Assembly (NCBI RefSeq): GCF_021654335.1
Contig: NZ_AP023423.1
Coordinates: 900,001-964,000 of the forward strand
Direction: 5' to 3'
From: Sideroxyarcus emersonii
Lineage (GTDB): Bacteria; Pseudomonadota; Gammaproteobacteria; Burkholderiales; Gallionellaceae
Length of the DNA: 64,000 bases
Shown here: piece after piece, positions 27,550 through 35,233 of the stretch
Position numbering within the stretch: position 1 is the stretch's first letter
Layout of the letters: each line of letters begins with the position of its first letter
Notes under the pieces: generated by a model
What the model saw: the letters and a program-made list of their open reading frames with translations, nothing else
Told to the model about the DNA's origin: nothing
Databases searched by the model: none
Made by a program: the position numbers and the translations under genes

Positions 27550-28257
27550 TCATTTATCTGTCTTGTTGTCGGCAGCCTGACTCGCCCATACCGGTGCGGC
27601 CCGGGTAGTGGCGCTACGTGCGGACAGCAGGTGGGTTCGCATGGCCCGGTAAGTGGTGATCACATCGTGCGACAGGATCGCTTCCACGATCACTGTGTGT
27701 TCCGCAAACGATTCTCCCATGCGTTCCATGTTGCGAAACTGGGTGCGCCGAAAAGGGGACATGCGGTGCCGCAAGTTCATGGCGATATCGATCAGTACCG
27801 GATTATGACAGCCTTGGATGATCGTGGTATGCAGTTCAAGATTTGCCGCATCATAACGGTCCATATCCCCCGCCTGCATGGCTGCTCGCCCACGGGCATG
27901 CAACTCCCGCAATTGGGCCCGGTCGGCCTCGGTCATGCGCAGGGCAGCGTGGCGTGCGCAGGCAGCCTCCAGTTCGCCGATGGCCTCGAACATCTGGTCC
28001 AGCTTCTCGGGGGTCATGGTCGCGACTACAGAACCGCGGTTGGGTCGGTACTCCACCAGTCCCATGATGGATAGCTGCTTCAGGGCCTCGCGCACCGGCG
28101 TGCGCGAGACGTTGAAACGATCGGCCAGGCTCGCTTCATCCAGGCGGGTGCTCGGTGCGAAATTGCCCAGCACGATCTCTTCGGCGACCTTGCGGCAGAC
28201 CTCGTTCGCCAGGCCACCCCTGCTGCGGGTGGCTTCCAGTTCTTCGCCGGAATTCAT
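27550..28257 (-). CDS. GntR-family transcriptional regulator, FCD (FadR) subfamily
   Basis: A 235-aa regulator with an N-terminal winged helix (about residues 15-80; helix-turn-helix LADRFNVSRTPVREALKQL) and a C-terminal FCD ligand-binding domain (about 90-215) with the usual metal-binding Asp/His pattern (YDAANLELHTTII). It overlaps the upstream ATPase gene by 4 bases and precedes the gamma-glutamyltransferase gene, so it is probably a repressor of this operon that responds to a pathway compound. The effector is not known. TTGCATG elements near the operon promoter are candidate operators. Confidence 0.87.
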   Translation of the reverse strand: MNSGEELEATRSRGGLANEVCRKVAEEIVLGNFAPSTRLDEASLADRFNVSRTPVREALKQLSIMGLVEYRPNRGSVVATMTPEKLDQMFEAIGELEAACARHAALRMTEADRAQLRELHARGRAAMQAGDMDRYDAANLELHTTIIQGCHNPVLIDIAMNLRHRMSPFRRTQFRNMERMGESFAEHTVIVEAILSHDVITTYRAMRTHLLSARSATTRAAPVWASQAADNKTDK

Positions 28258-29234
28258 GCGGCCTCCGTGAACGGCAGGATGGGATGAAAGCAGGCCAGGG
28301 ACTCGTTCCCGATGCCAATGACAGGCGGGACCTCATGGCGGCACTGGTCGCCGGCATGGGCGCAACGGGGCGCGAAACTGCAGCCCGGCGGCAGGCATGC
28401 CAGGTCTGGAGGCGAGCCGGGGATGGCCACCAGGGCCTTGCCGCGATTCTCCATTCCCACGCTGGAGGCCAGCAGGTCGGCGGTATAAGGATGCCGCGGC
28501 CGGCGCACGATACCGGCCACCGGCCCCTGTTCGACGATGCGGCCGGCGTACATGACGGCGATGCGGTCCGCCACTTCCACGGCGGCGCCGATGTCGTGGG
28601 TGACGAAGATCACCGACATGCCGGTCTCCTTCTGCAACTCGCGCAGCAGCAGCAGGATCTGGATCTGCACCGATGCGTCCAGCGCGGTGGTCGGTTCGTC
28701 TGCCAGCAGCAGTTTCGGCTTGCAGGCCAAGGCCAGGGCAATCATGGCCCGCTGCCGCATGCCGCCGGAAAGCTCGCCGGGATAGGTGTCGAAGCGCTGT
28801 TTTGCCTGCGGGATCTGCACCCTGTCGAGCATCTGCAATGCCTGCAGACGGGCAGCGTTTTCGTCTACGGCTTCGTGGACGCGTATGGCCTCGGTGATCT
28901 GCCGGCCGATGGTGTAGACCGGGTCGAAAGCCAGTCCCGGCTCCTGGAACACCATCGAGACCGTCCCGCCCCGGTACAGCTCCAGCTCGTGCCCCTTGAG
29001 CGCCAGCACATCCTTGCCGTCGATCCGGATGTGCCCGCTGATGCGTGTGTTGTGCTCCGGGTACAGGCGCAACAGGGTGCGCAAGGTGACGCTCTTGCCC
29101 GACCCGGACTCGCCCAGCAGCCCGAGTACTTCGCCTTCCCCCAGTTCGAAACTGACCCGGTTGAGCGCGCTCGCGTTGCGATGGCCGTGGAACTGCACGC
29201 TGAGATCCTGCACGGAAACCAGAGGGGCGTTCAT
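28254..29234 (-). CDS. Peptide ABC importer ATP-binding protein, OppD/DppD type
   Basis: A 326-aa ATPase with Walker A GLLGESGSGKSVTLRTLLRL, signature LSGGMRQRAMIALAL and Walker B LLADEPTTALD, plus the C-terminal oligopeptide extension with a Cys cluster (DLACLPPGCSFAPRCAHAGDQCR) that in DppD-type proteins binds an iron-sulfur cluster. ATG 29234 has AGGAG upstream and overlaps the preceding gene by ATGA; the longer frame to 29390 is inside that gene. It is part of the importer with the OppF-type subunit, two permeases and a binding protein. Confidence 0.93.
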   Translation of the reverse strand: MNAPLVSVQDLSVQFHGHRNASALNRVSFELGEGEVLGLLGESGSGKSVTLRTLLRLYPEHNTRISGHIRIDGKDVLALKGHELELYRGGTVSMVFQEPGLAFDPVYTIGRQITEAIRVHEAVDENAARLQALQMLDRVQIPQAKQRFDTYPGELSGGMRQRAMIALALACKPKLLLADEPTTALDASVQIQILLLLRELQKETGMSVIFVTHDIGAAVEVADRIAVMYAGRIVEQGPVAGIVRRPRHPYTADLLASSVGMENRGKALVAIPGSPPDLACLPPGCSFAPRCAHAGDQCRHEVPPVIGIGNESLACFHPILPFTEAA

Positions 29235-30289
29235 GCGTGATTCTCCTGTTTTGCTTCCGGATGGCCGGACAGTCTGTCGTTCATGTGACAGGCCACACTG
29301 TGGGCGACGTTTTCGCCCACTGCCGCAAGGACCGGCGCCTGCGCCGCGCAGACCGCATGCGCATGGGGGCAGCGGTCGCGGAAGCGGCATCCGTCCGGCG
29401 GATCGATCGGATTGGGCGGGTCGCCGTTGAGGGGCGGCACCTCGGTACGGTGATCGGGGTCCATGGAGGGCACGGCGGACAGCAATGCGCGGGTATAGGG
29501 ATGGGCAGCGTGGCCGTAGATATCTTCTACCGGCCCGGTCTCCACCACTTCGCCCAGGTACATCACCATCACATGGTCGCTCAGGTAATGCACCACATGC
29601 AGATCGTGGGAGATGAACAGGTAAGTGAGCTGCCGTTCGGCCTTCAGCTCCTGCAGCAGATTCAGTACCTGCGCCTGCACCGATTTGTCCAGCGCGGCCA
29701 CCGCTTCGTCGAGTATCACCATCCTCGGGTCAAATGCCAGCGCCCGTGCGATGTTCACGCGCTGCCGCTGCCCGCCGGAAAGTTCATGGGGATAGCGGCT
29801 GCCGAACTGATCGGGCTCCAGGCCGACGCGGAAGAGCAGATCCTGCGTCAGCCGGCCGGCCTCCGTGGTTGTAACGCCGTGGATACGGGGACCGTAGGCG
29901 ATGGTCTCGGCGATGCTGAGCCGCGGATTGAGGGAAGCATATGAATCCTGGAACACCATCTGCAGGTTGCGGCGGAATTCCTTGAGTTCGATGCCGCCCA
30001 GTTCCGCCACGCCTTCGCCGTCGAAGATCATGCTGCCGTCGTCCGGCGCCATCAGGTGGGCGATGAGTCGGGCCGTCGTCGATTTGCCGCAGCCGGATTC
30101 GCCGACGATGCCCAGCGTCTTGCCCTTGGGTACGGAAAAACTCACGCCGTCCACGGCATGCACGAATTTGCGCTTGCGATCGAGCAGGCCGCCGCGCACG
30201 GGGAAATATTTTTTCAGGTCGCGCACGATCAGCAGCGGCTGGGAGGGGCCACCGCGATCCTGGCTATGGGTTGGAGGGCGGGTATTCAT
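29231..30289 (-). CDS. Peptide ABC importer ATP-binding protein, OppF/DppF type
   Basis: A 352-aa ATPase with Walker A GIVGESGCGKSTTARLI, signature LSGGQRQRVNIARAL and Walker B VILDEAVAALD. It also has the C-terminal oligopeptide/dipeptide extension ending GCRFRDRCPHAHAVC. The start at 30289 overlaps the upstream permease by 4 bases. VAALD in place of the usual VSALD is a minor variation. The order here is F-type before D-type, the reverse of the common opp/dpp order. Confidence 0.93.
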   Translation of the reverse strand: MNTRPPTHSQDRGGPSQPLLIVRDLKKYFPVRGGLLDRKRKFVHAVDGVSFSVPKGKTLGIVGESGCGKSTTARLIAHLMAPDDGSMIFDGEGVAELGGIELKEFRRNLQMVFQDSYASLNPRLSIAETIAYGPRIHGVTTTEAGRLTQDLLFRVGLEPDQFGSRYPHELSGGQRQRVNIARALAFDPRMVILDEAVAALDKSVQAQVLNLLQELKAERQLTYLFISHDLHVVHYLSDHVMVMYLGEVVETGPVEDIYGHAAHPYTRALLSAVPSMDPDHRTEVPPLNGDPPNPIDPPDGCRFRDRCPHAHAVCAAQAPVLAAVGENVAHSVACHMNDRLSGHPEAKQENHA

Positions 30290-31173
30290 CGACGGATATC
30301 CATGGCCGAACGCACGCTGTCTGCCAGCAGATTGAATGCGATCGAGGTGATAAAGATCAGGGCGCCGGGCAAGGCCGCCACCCACGGGTTGGTATAGATG
30401 GCCGAGCGCAGCGTGTTGAGCATGAGCCCCCATTCCGGTTCCGGCGGTTTGACGCCGAGGCCGAGGAAGGACAGCCCCGAGGCCAGGATCATGCTGACGC
30501 TGAGCAGGCCCGTGGCATAGACGAACACCGGCCCCAGCACGTTGCCCAGCACATGGACGCGGATGATGGAGAATGCGCCGGCGCCGCTCATGCGGGCTGC
30601 CTCGATGTAGTCCAGTTTGCGCACCTGGGTCGTGACGCTCTCCGCCACCCGCACTACCTGTGGGATGAAGATCAGGCTCAACGCGATCAGGCTGTTGCTC
30701 ATGCCGGGACCGAGTGCGCCGGAGATGGCCACCGCCAGGAGCACCGAGGGGAAGGCATAGAACACGTCCAGCACGCGCATGATGGCCATGTTCACCGTGC
30801 CGCCGACATAACCCGCGAACAGGCCGATCGCGGTACCGATGACGAATGCCGCCAGCACCGGGACCACGCCCATCAGCAGGGAGATGCGTCCGCCGTACAT
30901 CAGGCGGGAGACCATGTCGCGGCCCAGTTCATCGGTGCCGAGCAGATGGCCCTCGCTGCCCAAGGGCAGCAGTCGGTGCAGCATGCTGCCCTTGTAGGCG
31001 TCATCCGGTGCCAGCCACGGCGCGAACACGGCGGAAAGGATGATCAGCAGCAGGATGGCAGAGATGAACAAGGCCATCGGGTCCCGGCGCAGCTGGTGCC
31101 ACACCATGGCCCAGTAGCTGCGGCTGGGTGTCGCCACCACGGCGTGCACGGGTATGACAAGAGAAACAGGCAT
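30286..31173 (-). CDS. Peptide ABC importer permease, DppC/OppC type
   Basis: A 295-aa BPD-transporter permease with six hydrophobic segments and an N-terminal cytoplasmic stretch (YWAMVWHQLRRDPMALF) typical of DppC. The EAA loop is visible as DYIEAARMSGAGAFSIIRVHVLGNVLGP. LGTDELGRDMVSRLMYGGRISLLMG is the family motif after TM1. It is 13 bases downstream of the DppB-type gene and overlaps the next ATPase gene. Confidence 0.94.
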   Translation of the reverse strand: MPVSLVIPVHAVVATPSRSYWAMVWHQLRRDPMALFISAILLLIILSAVFAPWLAPDDAYKGSMLHRLLPLGSEGHLLGTDELGRDMVSRLMYGGRISLLMGVVPVLAAFVIGTAIGLFAGYVGGTVNMAIMRVLDVFYAFPSVLLAVAISGALGPGMSNSLIALSLIFIPQVVRVAESVTTQVRKLDYIEAARMSGAGAFSIIRVHVLGNVLGPVFVYATGLLSVSMILASGLSFLGLGVKPPEPEWGLMLNTLRSAIYTNPWVAALPGALIFITSIAFNLLADSVRSAMDIRR

Positions 31174-31186
31174 ATTCAGATTCCTT

Positions 31187-32140
31187 TCAGCCGCGTCCCA
31201 TGCGGGGATCGATCAGGGGTTGCAGGATGTCCACCACCAGGTTCAGGACCACGAAGAACATGCACAGCACCAGCAGGGTTCCCTGCAACAAGGGGATGTC
31301 CCGCTGGAAGATGGCGGTGTTCAGCAGGTAGCCGGTGCCCGGCCAGGCGAAGACAGTCTCCACCAGGATCGAGCCGCCCATCAGGTAGCCGATCTGCAGG
31401 CCGGCCACGGCCAGCACGGTGGGGGCGGTGTTTTTGGCGATATGGCGGAAGACGGCGCGGCCGGACAAACCCTTGGCCCGCAGGGCGACCACGAATTCCT
31501 GTTCCAGCATGTCGGCCACCAGCGCGCGGACGGTGCGGGTGATGATGCCCATCGGAATGACCGACAGGGTGAGTGCCGGCAACACCAGATAGCGCAGATG
31601 CGCGAGATCCCACAGCCATGCACCCGATCCGTCGGGACCGGCACCCATGGCCGGGAACCAGCCCAGCCAGATGGAGAAGACGATGGTCAGCACCAGTCCC
31701 AGCCAGTAATGGGGAATGCTGACGCCGATCACTGAGACTACCGTGGCGGCTCGGTCCATCCAGGTACCGCGGTGGTAACCGGCCAGTGCGCCGAGGATGC
31801 AGCCCGCCAGCACGCCGGCGAAGGCGGCAAAGCCCGCGAGCAAGAGCGTGTTGCCGACAGCACTCATGACTTCTCCGGCAACCGCACGGCCCGAAGCGAT
31901 GGACGTGCCCAGGTCTCCCTGCACAGCCCGCAGCAGCCACATGCCGTACTGGACGGGAACGGGCCGGTCCAGGCCGTAGGCACTCTTCAATGCCTGGATC
32001 ACTTCTGCCGGTGCATCGGCGGGGGCGATGGCGTTGAGGGGATCGCCGGGAGCAAGATAGACCAGTATGAAGGACACCACCGTCACGCTCAGGGCGATGG
32101 GGATGGCGTACAGCACACGTTTGAAGATATAGATAAGCAT
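31187..32140 (-). CDS. Peptide ABC importer permease, DppB/OppB type
   Basis: A 317-aa permease starting MLIYIFKRVLYAIPIALSVTVVSFIL, the standard DppB N-terminal helix. It then shows LAPGDPLNAIAP, the EAA loop FVVALRAKGLSGRAVFRHIAKN and the C-terminal VVDILQPLIDPRMG. Six membrane helices are apparent. It follows the binding-protein gene after an 80-base gap that contains no obvious promoter. Confidence 0.94.
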   Translation of the reverse strand: MLIYIFKRVLYAIPIALSVTVVSFILVYLAPGDPLNAIAPADAPAEVIQALKSAYGLDRPVPVQYGMWLLRAVQGDLGTSIASGRAVAGEVMSAVGNTLLLAGFAAFAGVLAGCILGALAGYHRGTWMDRAATVVSVIGVSIPHYWLGLVLTIVFSIWLGWFPAMGAGPDGSGAWLWDLAHLRYLVLPALTLSVIPMGIITRTVRALVADMLEQEFVVALRAKGLSGRAVFRHIAKNTAPTVLAVAGLQIGYLMGGSILVETVFAWPGTGYLLNTAIFQRDIPLLQGTLLVLCMFFVVLNLVVDILQPLIDPRMGRG

Positions 32141-32220
32141 GGGGCGCTCTGTTGAATCGGTCCGAATCGGGTGAGGGCGGTGGCAGTTGCTACGACCTTC
32201 ACCCGCTCCGGCACGACGGT

Positions 32221-33831
32221 TTACATACGGAGAGTCGTCAGGTCCTGGAACCAGTGCTGGGCCTGGACGAATTCCTTGACCTTAGGCGAGAGGGCGTGCG
32301 GATTCACGTCATGGACGACCCACAACATCAGCGCATCGTCCACCATGATCTCGTGGACCTTGGACAGCAGGCCGTCCTGCGTCCTGGTGTTGAACGTGGT
32401 GCGGATCTTGTCCACCAGCGCATCGACTTTGGGATTGTTGTAGCCTCCCCAGTTCACGCCATTGGGCGCCACATAACGGCTGTCCACAAAGCGGGTGATG
32501 CCGTAGAACGGGTCGGCGGTGACGTAACCCAGATTGATGGCGGTGATTCCCTTGCCGGCATTCATGTCAGCCGCGGCCCCGCTGCGCCAGTGCAGGTAGA
32601 GATTCTCCAGCTCGACCACCTCGAAGCTCACTTGGATGTTGATCTCGGCCAGACTCTGCTGGATGAACTCGTTCATGGGCAGGGAGAGCATCTGTCCGGT
32701 GCCGCCCTGAGCGATGATCACCTTGGCCACCAGCGGGTGCTCCTTGGTATAGCCGGCCTGGGCCATCAGCGCACGTGCAGCGGCGAGGTCATAGCGGATC
32801 TTGAAAGCGGGTTTGCCGAACCAGGGGCTGGTGACATCCATCTGACCGACGGCAGGCGTTGCCAGGCCGTTCATCAATTTGACGACGGCGTCGCGGTCGA
32901 TGGCCAGATTGGCTGCCTTCCTCACGCGGATATCGGTCCAGGGCGAGCCGGGCAGCGTGGAGAAGTGATAGGGCCACACGTGCGGGGTCACGTTCTGCAC
33001 CAGCTTGAAGCCTGCGCTCTTGAGTTGCGGCACGACATCGGGCGGCGGGGTCTCGATGAGATCCACCTGGCCGTTCAGCAAGGCATTGACCCGGGTCATC
33101 GCGTCCGGGATCGGCACGAGCACGATGCGGTCTGTCTTGGCCAGGCGCTTCTTGTCCCAGTAGTCGTTGTTCTTCACCAGGTCGGCCCGCTCCCTGGGCA
33201 CCAGCTTGTCGAGCTTGAACGGACCGGTGCCGGATGGATGCATGGCTACCTGGCTCCAGTCCTTGCCCATCTTTTCCCATTGCGCCGGGCTGGAGATCAG
33301 GAACCAGGGCAGCTGGTACGGGAACAAGGCATCCACTTCCTTGGTGGTGATCTCCACGGCGTAGTCATTCACCTTGCGATAGGAAGCGATGGAAGGGATG
33401 CGGGGACGTACCTGCGCACTTTGCTTGGCATCGAACTGGGGCGATTTGTCGGCCAGCACCTTGTCCAGGTTCCAGATCACCGCATCGGCATTGAATTCCG
33501 AACCGTCATGGAATTTCACGCCCTTGCGCAGGGTGAACAGCCACTTCTTGTTGTCCTTGGGATCCACCTTCCAGTTGGTGGCCAGACCGGGGACCAGTTT
33601 GCCCGGACGGTCGCTGATATTGGCCTCCCAGGCGATCAGCGGATCGTAGAGGGTGTGGCCGGTGAATTGATAGGCGCCAGCGCCGCGATCCGGCTGGCCG
33701 GTGGTGAGGGGGATATCCGCCATCGAGATTCCGTAGCGGGCGACAGTCTCTGCATGCAGGCTGCCGTTGAGGGAAAAAGCCAGCGGCAATACTGCCAGCC
33801 ATTTGGCCAAGTGCTTGCTGATAGGTTTCAT
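32221..33831 (-). CDS. Peptide ABC importer substrate-binding protein (SBP family 5)
   Basis: A 536-aa periplasmic binding protein with a signal peptide (about residues 1-27, LAVLPLAFSLNGSLHAE) and the family 5 layout: TLYDPLIAWE, LRKGVKFHDGSEFNADAVIWNLD, SGTGPFKLD and the ADPFYGITRFVDSRYV region. Family 5 members bind di- and oligopeptides, glutathione, nickel or opines. The gamma-glutamyltransferase downstream makes a gamma-glutamyl peptide such as glutathione the best guess. It is the first gene of the operon, behind a probable promoter at 33903-33932. Confidence 0.9.
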   Translation of the reverse strand: MKPISKHLAKWLAVLPLAFSLNGSLHAETVARYGISMADIPLTTGQPDRGAGAYQFTGHTLYDPLIAWEANISDRPGKLVPGLATNWKVDPKDNKKWLFTLRKGVKFHDGSEFNADAVIWNLDKVLADKSPQFDAKQSAQVRPRIPSIASYRKVNDYAVEITTKEVDALFPYQLPWFLISSPAQWEKMGKDWSQVAMHPSGTGPFKLDKLVPRERADLVKNNDYWDKKRLAKTDRIVLVPIPDAMTRVNALLNGQVDLIETPPPDVVPQLKSAGFKLVQNVTPHVWPYHFSTLPGSPWTDIRVRKAANLAIDRDAVVKLMNGLATPAVGQMDVTSPWFGKPAFKIRYDLAAARALMAQAGYTKEHPLVAKVIIAQGGTGQMLSLPMNEFIQQSLAEINIQVSFEVVELENLYLHWRSGAAADMNAGKGITAINLGYVTADPFYGITRFVDSRYVAPNGVNWGGYNNPKVDALVDKIRTTFNTRTQDGLLSKVHEIMVDDALMLWVVHDVNPHALSPKVKEFVQAQHWFQDLTTLRM

Positions 33832-33868
33832 GAACGTCTCCAGAGTGATGGGAAAGCACTTCGGGAGA

Positions 33869-33878
33869 TTGCATGTAG
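33869..33878. promoter_or_regulatory. TTGCATG element in the importer leader
   Basis: TTGCATGTAG shares its first seven bases with the perfect palindrome TTGCATGCAA at 34002-34011. It lies between the predicted promoter and the binding-protein start codon, where a repressor could act. Candidate operator for the GntR protein of the cluster; unproven. Confidence 0.25.
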
Positions 33879-33902
33879 CGTGCCAGAAACAGGTTTCCGG
33901 GA

Positions 33903-33932
33903 AATGTATTTGATAAGCGATTGTTGAGTCAA
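33903..33932 (-). promoter_or_regulatory. Putative promoter of the peptide-importer operon
   Basis: On the minus strand TTGACT (33932-33927) and TACATT (33908-33903) are 18 bases apart. The predicted transcript has a leader of about 65 nt before the binding-protein ATG. The match is moderate. Confidence 0.4.
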
Positions 33933-34001
33933 AGTTAAACTGGAAATGTTTATTGACGGGGGGATTCGTTTAAATGCACGGGGAAAGGTGACCCGGCAAT
34001 C

Positions 34002-34011
34002 TTGCATGCAA
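34002..34011. promoter_or_regulatory. Perfect palindrome TTGCATGCAA
   Basis: A 10-bp perfect inverted repeat about 70 bases upstream of the importer -35, related to the TTGCATG element at 33869. Possible binding site of the cluster's GntR regulator. Confidence 0.25.
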
Positions 34012-34174
34012 ACGCCCCGTTTTTGAGCGTGGACGGCAGACATTGTGTCCAAAGTGGGGCGCGATAACCTCCCGCTCCAGTGTGGATCTGGCGAGTTTAT
34101 TTTCCCTGCGTTGTGATTGCCTGTGGAGGCTCCGCTTCAAATGAAAATGGGGACCGCCTTTGCGGACGGCTCGT

Positions 34175-34249
34175 TCAACGGCGCGGCGGTCGTAGTGCGA
34201 TGACGACGATGGCAACCAATACTATGAGGATGAACAGTTCCAGAAACAT
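34175..34249 (-). CDS. Possible 24-aa single-helix membrane peptide
   Basis: A minus-strand frame from ATG 34249 to TGA 34175 encodes MFLELFILIVLVAIVVIALR followed by PPRR. This is a clean transmembrane helix with a basic cytoplasmic tail, the pattern of known bacterial membrane microproteins. The upstream ribosome-binding site is weak (GCGAG about 9 bases away). Short hydrophobic frames also arise by chance opposite Asp-codon-rich sequence, so this is tentative. Confidence 0.25.
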   Translation of the reverse strand: MFLELFILIVLVAIVVIALRPPRR

Positions 34250-34359
34250 GCAAATACTCGCTGACGATCAAGGCGAAAGTTTGAAGCCGGAAGCTATGCT
34301 AGCACGTATGCAATTCATGGATTTGTTGCCGGCCATGGTTGTGGCAGGTGTAACGTTTC

Positions 34360-34380
34360 TATAATATTGGAAATATAGAA
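34360..34380 (+). promoter_or_regulatory. ars operon -10 box and likely ArsR operator
   Basis: A perfect TATAAT at 34360-34365 overlaps AT-rich inverted elements (AATATT, AAATAT, AATATG between 34363 and 34384) just in front of the ArsR start. This is the usual location of an autoregulatory ArsR site. The -35 is weak. Confidence 0.5.
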
Positions 34381-34398
34381 TATGTGGCAGAGGTGAGG

Positions 34399-34716
34399 AT
34401 GGATATTGAAGTGGCGGTAGGAGCGTTGGCGGCACTGGCGCAGGAATCGCGTTTGTCGATCTTTCGTTTGCTGGTGCAGGCTGGGAAGCAGGGCGTTGCG
34501 GCCGGCGCGGTGGGGGAGGAACTGGGCATTCCCCCGGCAACGCTGTCGTTCCACTTGAAAACGCTGGCACATGCCGGGCTGATCAAAGCGCGGACGGAGG
34601 GGCGTTTTGTCATCTACAGCGCCAATTTCACCGAGATGGACAAGCTGATTGCCTATCTCACCGAACATTGCTGTGCAGGCGATGCGGCACAGTGCGCCCC
34701 TATCAATAAGTGTTGA
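34399..34716 (+). CDS. arsR: ArsR-family arsenic-responsive repressor
   Basis: A 105-aa ArsR/SmtB winged-helix repressor. The helix-turn-helix region is GEELGIPPATLSFHLKTLAHAGL (residues 39-61), and the wing RTEGRFVIYS follows. It lacks the classical ELCVCDL metal site in the DNA-binding helix. Instead Cys91, Cys92, Cys99 and Cys105 cluster at the C-terminus (EHCCAGDAAQCAPINKC), recalling the C-terminal As(III) site described for the Acidithiobacillus ferrooxidans ArsR. ATG 34399 is used; GTG 34384 is an alternative. It is the first gene of arsR-arsC-acr3-grx. Confidence 0.9.
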   Translation: MDIEVAVGALAALAQESRLSIFRLLVQAGKQGVAAGAVGEELGIPPATLSFHLKTLAHAGLIKARTEGRFVIYSANFTEMDKLIAYLTEHCCAGDAAQCAPINKC

Positions 34717-34731
34717 GACAAGGATGATGAC

Positions 34732-35229
34732 ATGAGTGAAAAGCAATACAACGTACTGGTGCTGTGCACCGGCAATTCGGCACGCAGCATCCTGGGCGAG
34801 GTGCTGTTCAACAACCTGGGCAAGGGCAGGTTCAAAGCCTGGAGTGCGGGCAGCAAGCCGGCCGGGTGCGTCAATCCGGGCGCGCTGGAACTGCTGCAAC
34901 AGCAAGGCTACAGCATCGAAGGCCTGCGCAGCAAAAGCTGGGACGAGTTCGCTGTGCCAGGAGCGCCCGAATTCGATTTCATCTTCACCGTCTGCGACAA
35001 CGCTGCGGGCGAAGCCTGCCCGGTGTGGCTGGGGCATCCGGCGACGGCGCATTGGGGCATTCCCGACCCGGCGCATGTCGAAGGCGATGAAGCGCGGCGA
35101 GTGGCATTCAAGAGGGCTTCCGAACAGTTGGCGCGCCGTATCCAGTTGTTCCTGAGCTTGCCGATCGACAAACTGGACAGGCTGGTGCTGAAAGATAAAC
35201 TCGCCGAGATCGGTCGCATCAAGGATTGA
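34732..35229 (+). CDS. arsC: Arsenate reductase, low-molecular-weight phosphatase type
   Basis: A 165-aa LMW-PTP-fold arsenate reductase. The P-loop CTGNSARS has the nucleophile Cys12, and FTVCDNAAGEACPVW carries the Cys pair that shuttles the disulfide. WGIPDPAHVEGDE holds the general-acid Asp region. It reduces arsenate to arsenite using thioredoxin or glutaredoxin. A glutaredoxin-like gene ends the operon. It lies 15 bases after arsR and 4 before acr3. Confidence 0.93.
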   Translation: MSEKQYNVLVLCTGNSARSILGEVLFNNLGKGRFKAWSAGSKPAGCVNPGALELLQQQGYSIEGLRSKSWDEFAVPGAPEFDFIFTVCDNAAGEACPVWLGHPATAHWGIPDPAHVEGDEARRVAFKRASEQLARRIQLFLSLPIDKLDRLVLKDKLAEIGRIKD

Positions 35230-35233
35230 CAGC

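Larger units (their letters stand above)
33832..34398. other. 567-base intergenic region between the peptide-importer and arsenic operons
   Basis: It holds the importer promoter and TTGCATG elements at its left end and the ars promoter/operator at its right end (34360-34380). In the middle (34012-34330) I see only a tiny hydrophobic minus-strand frame (34175-34249) and a short CCGC/GCGG hairpin near 34154-34165. Longer plus-strand frames here have no ribosome-binding site or recognisable protein pattern. Confidence 0.6.

Noticed and set aside
32152..33927. A 591-codon plus-strand frame opposite the binding-protein gene
   Set aside because: The minus strand encodes a complete family 5 binding protein with signal peptide; the opposite frame shows only shadow-type composition.
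34080..34364. A 94-codon plus-strand frame between the importer and arsR
   Set aside because: No ribosome-binding site, runs through the ars promoter and has no recognisable pattern.
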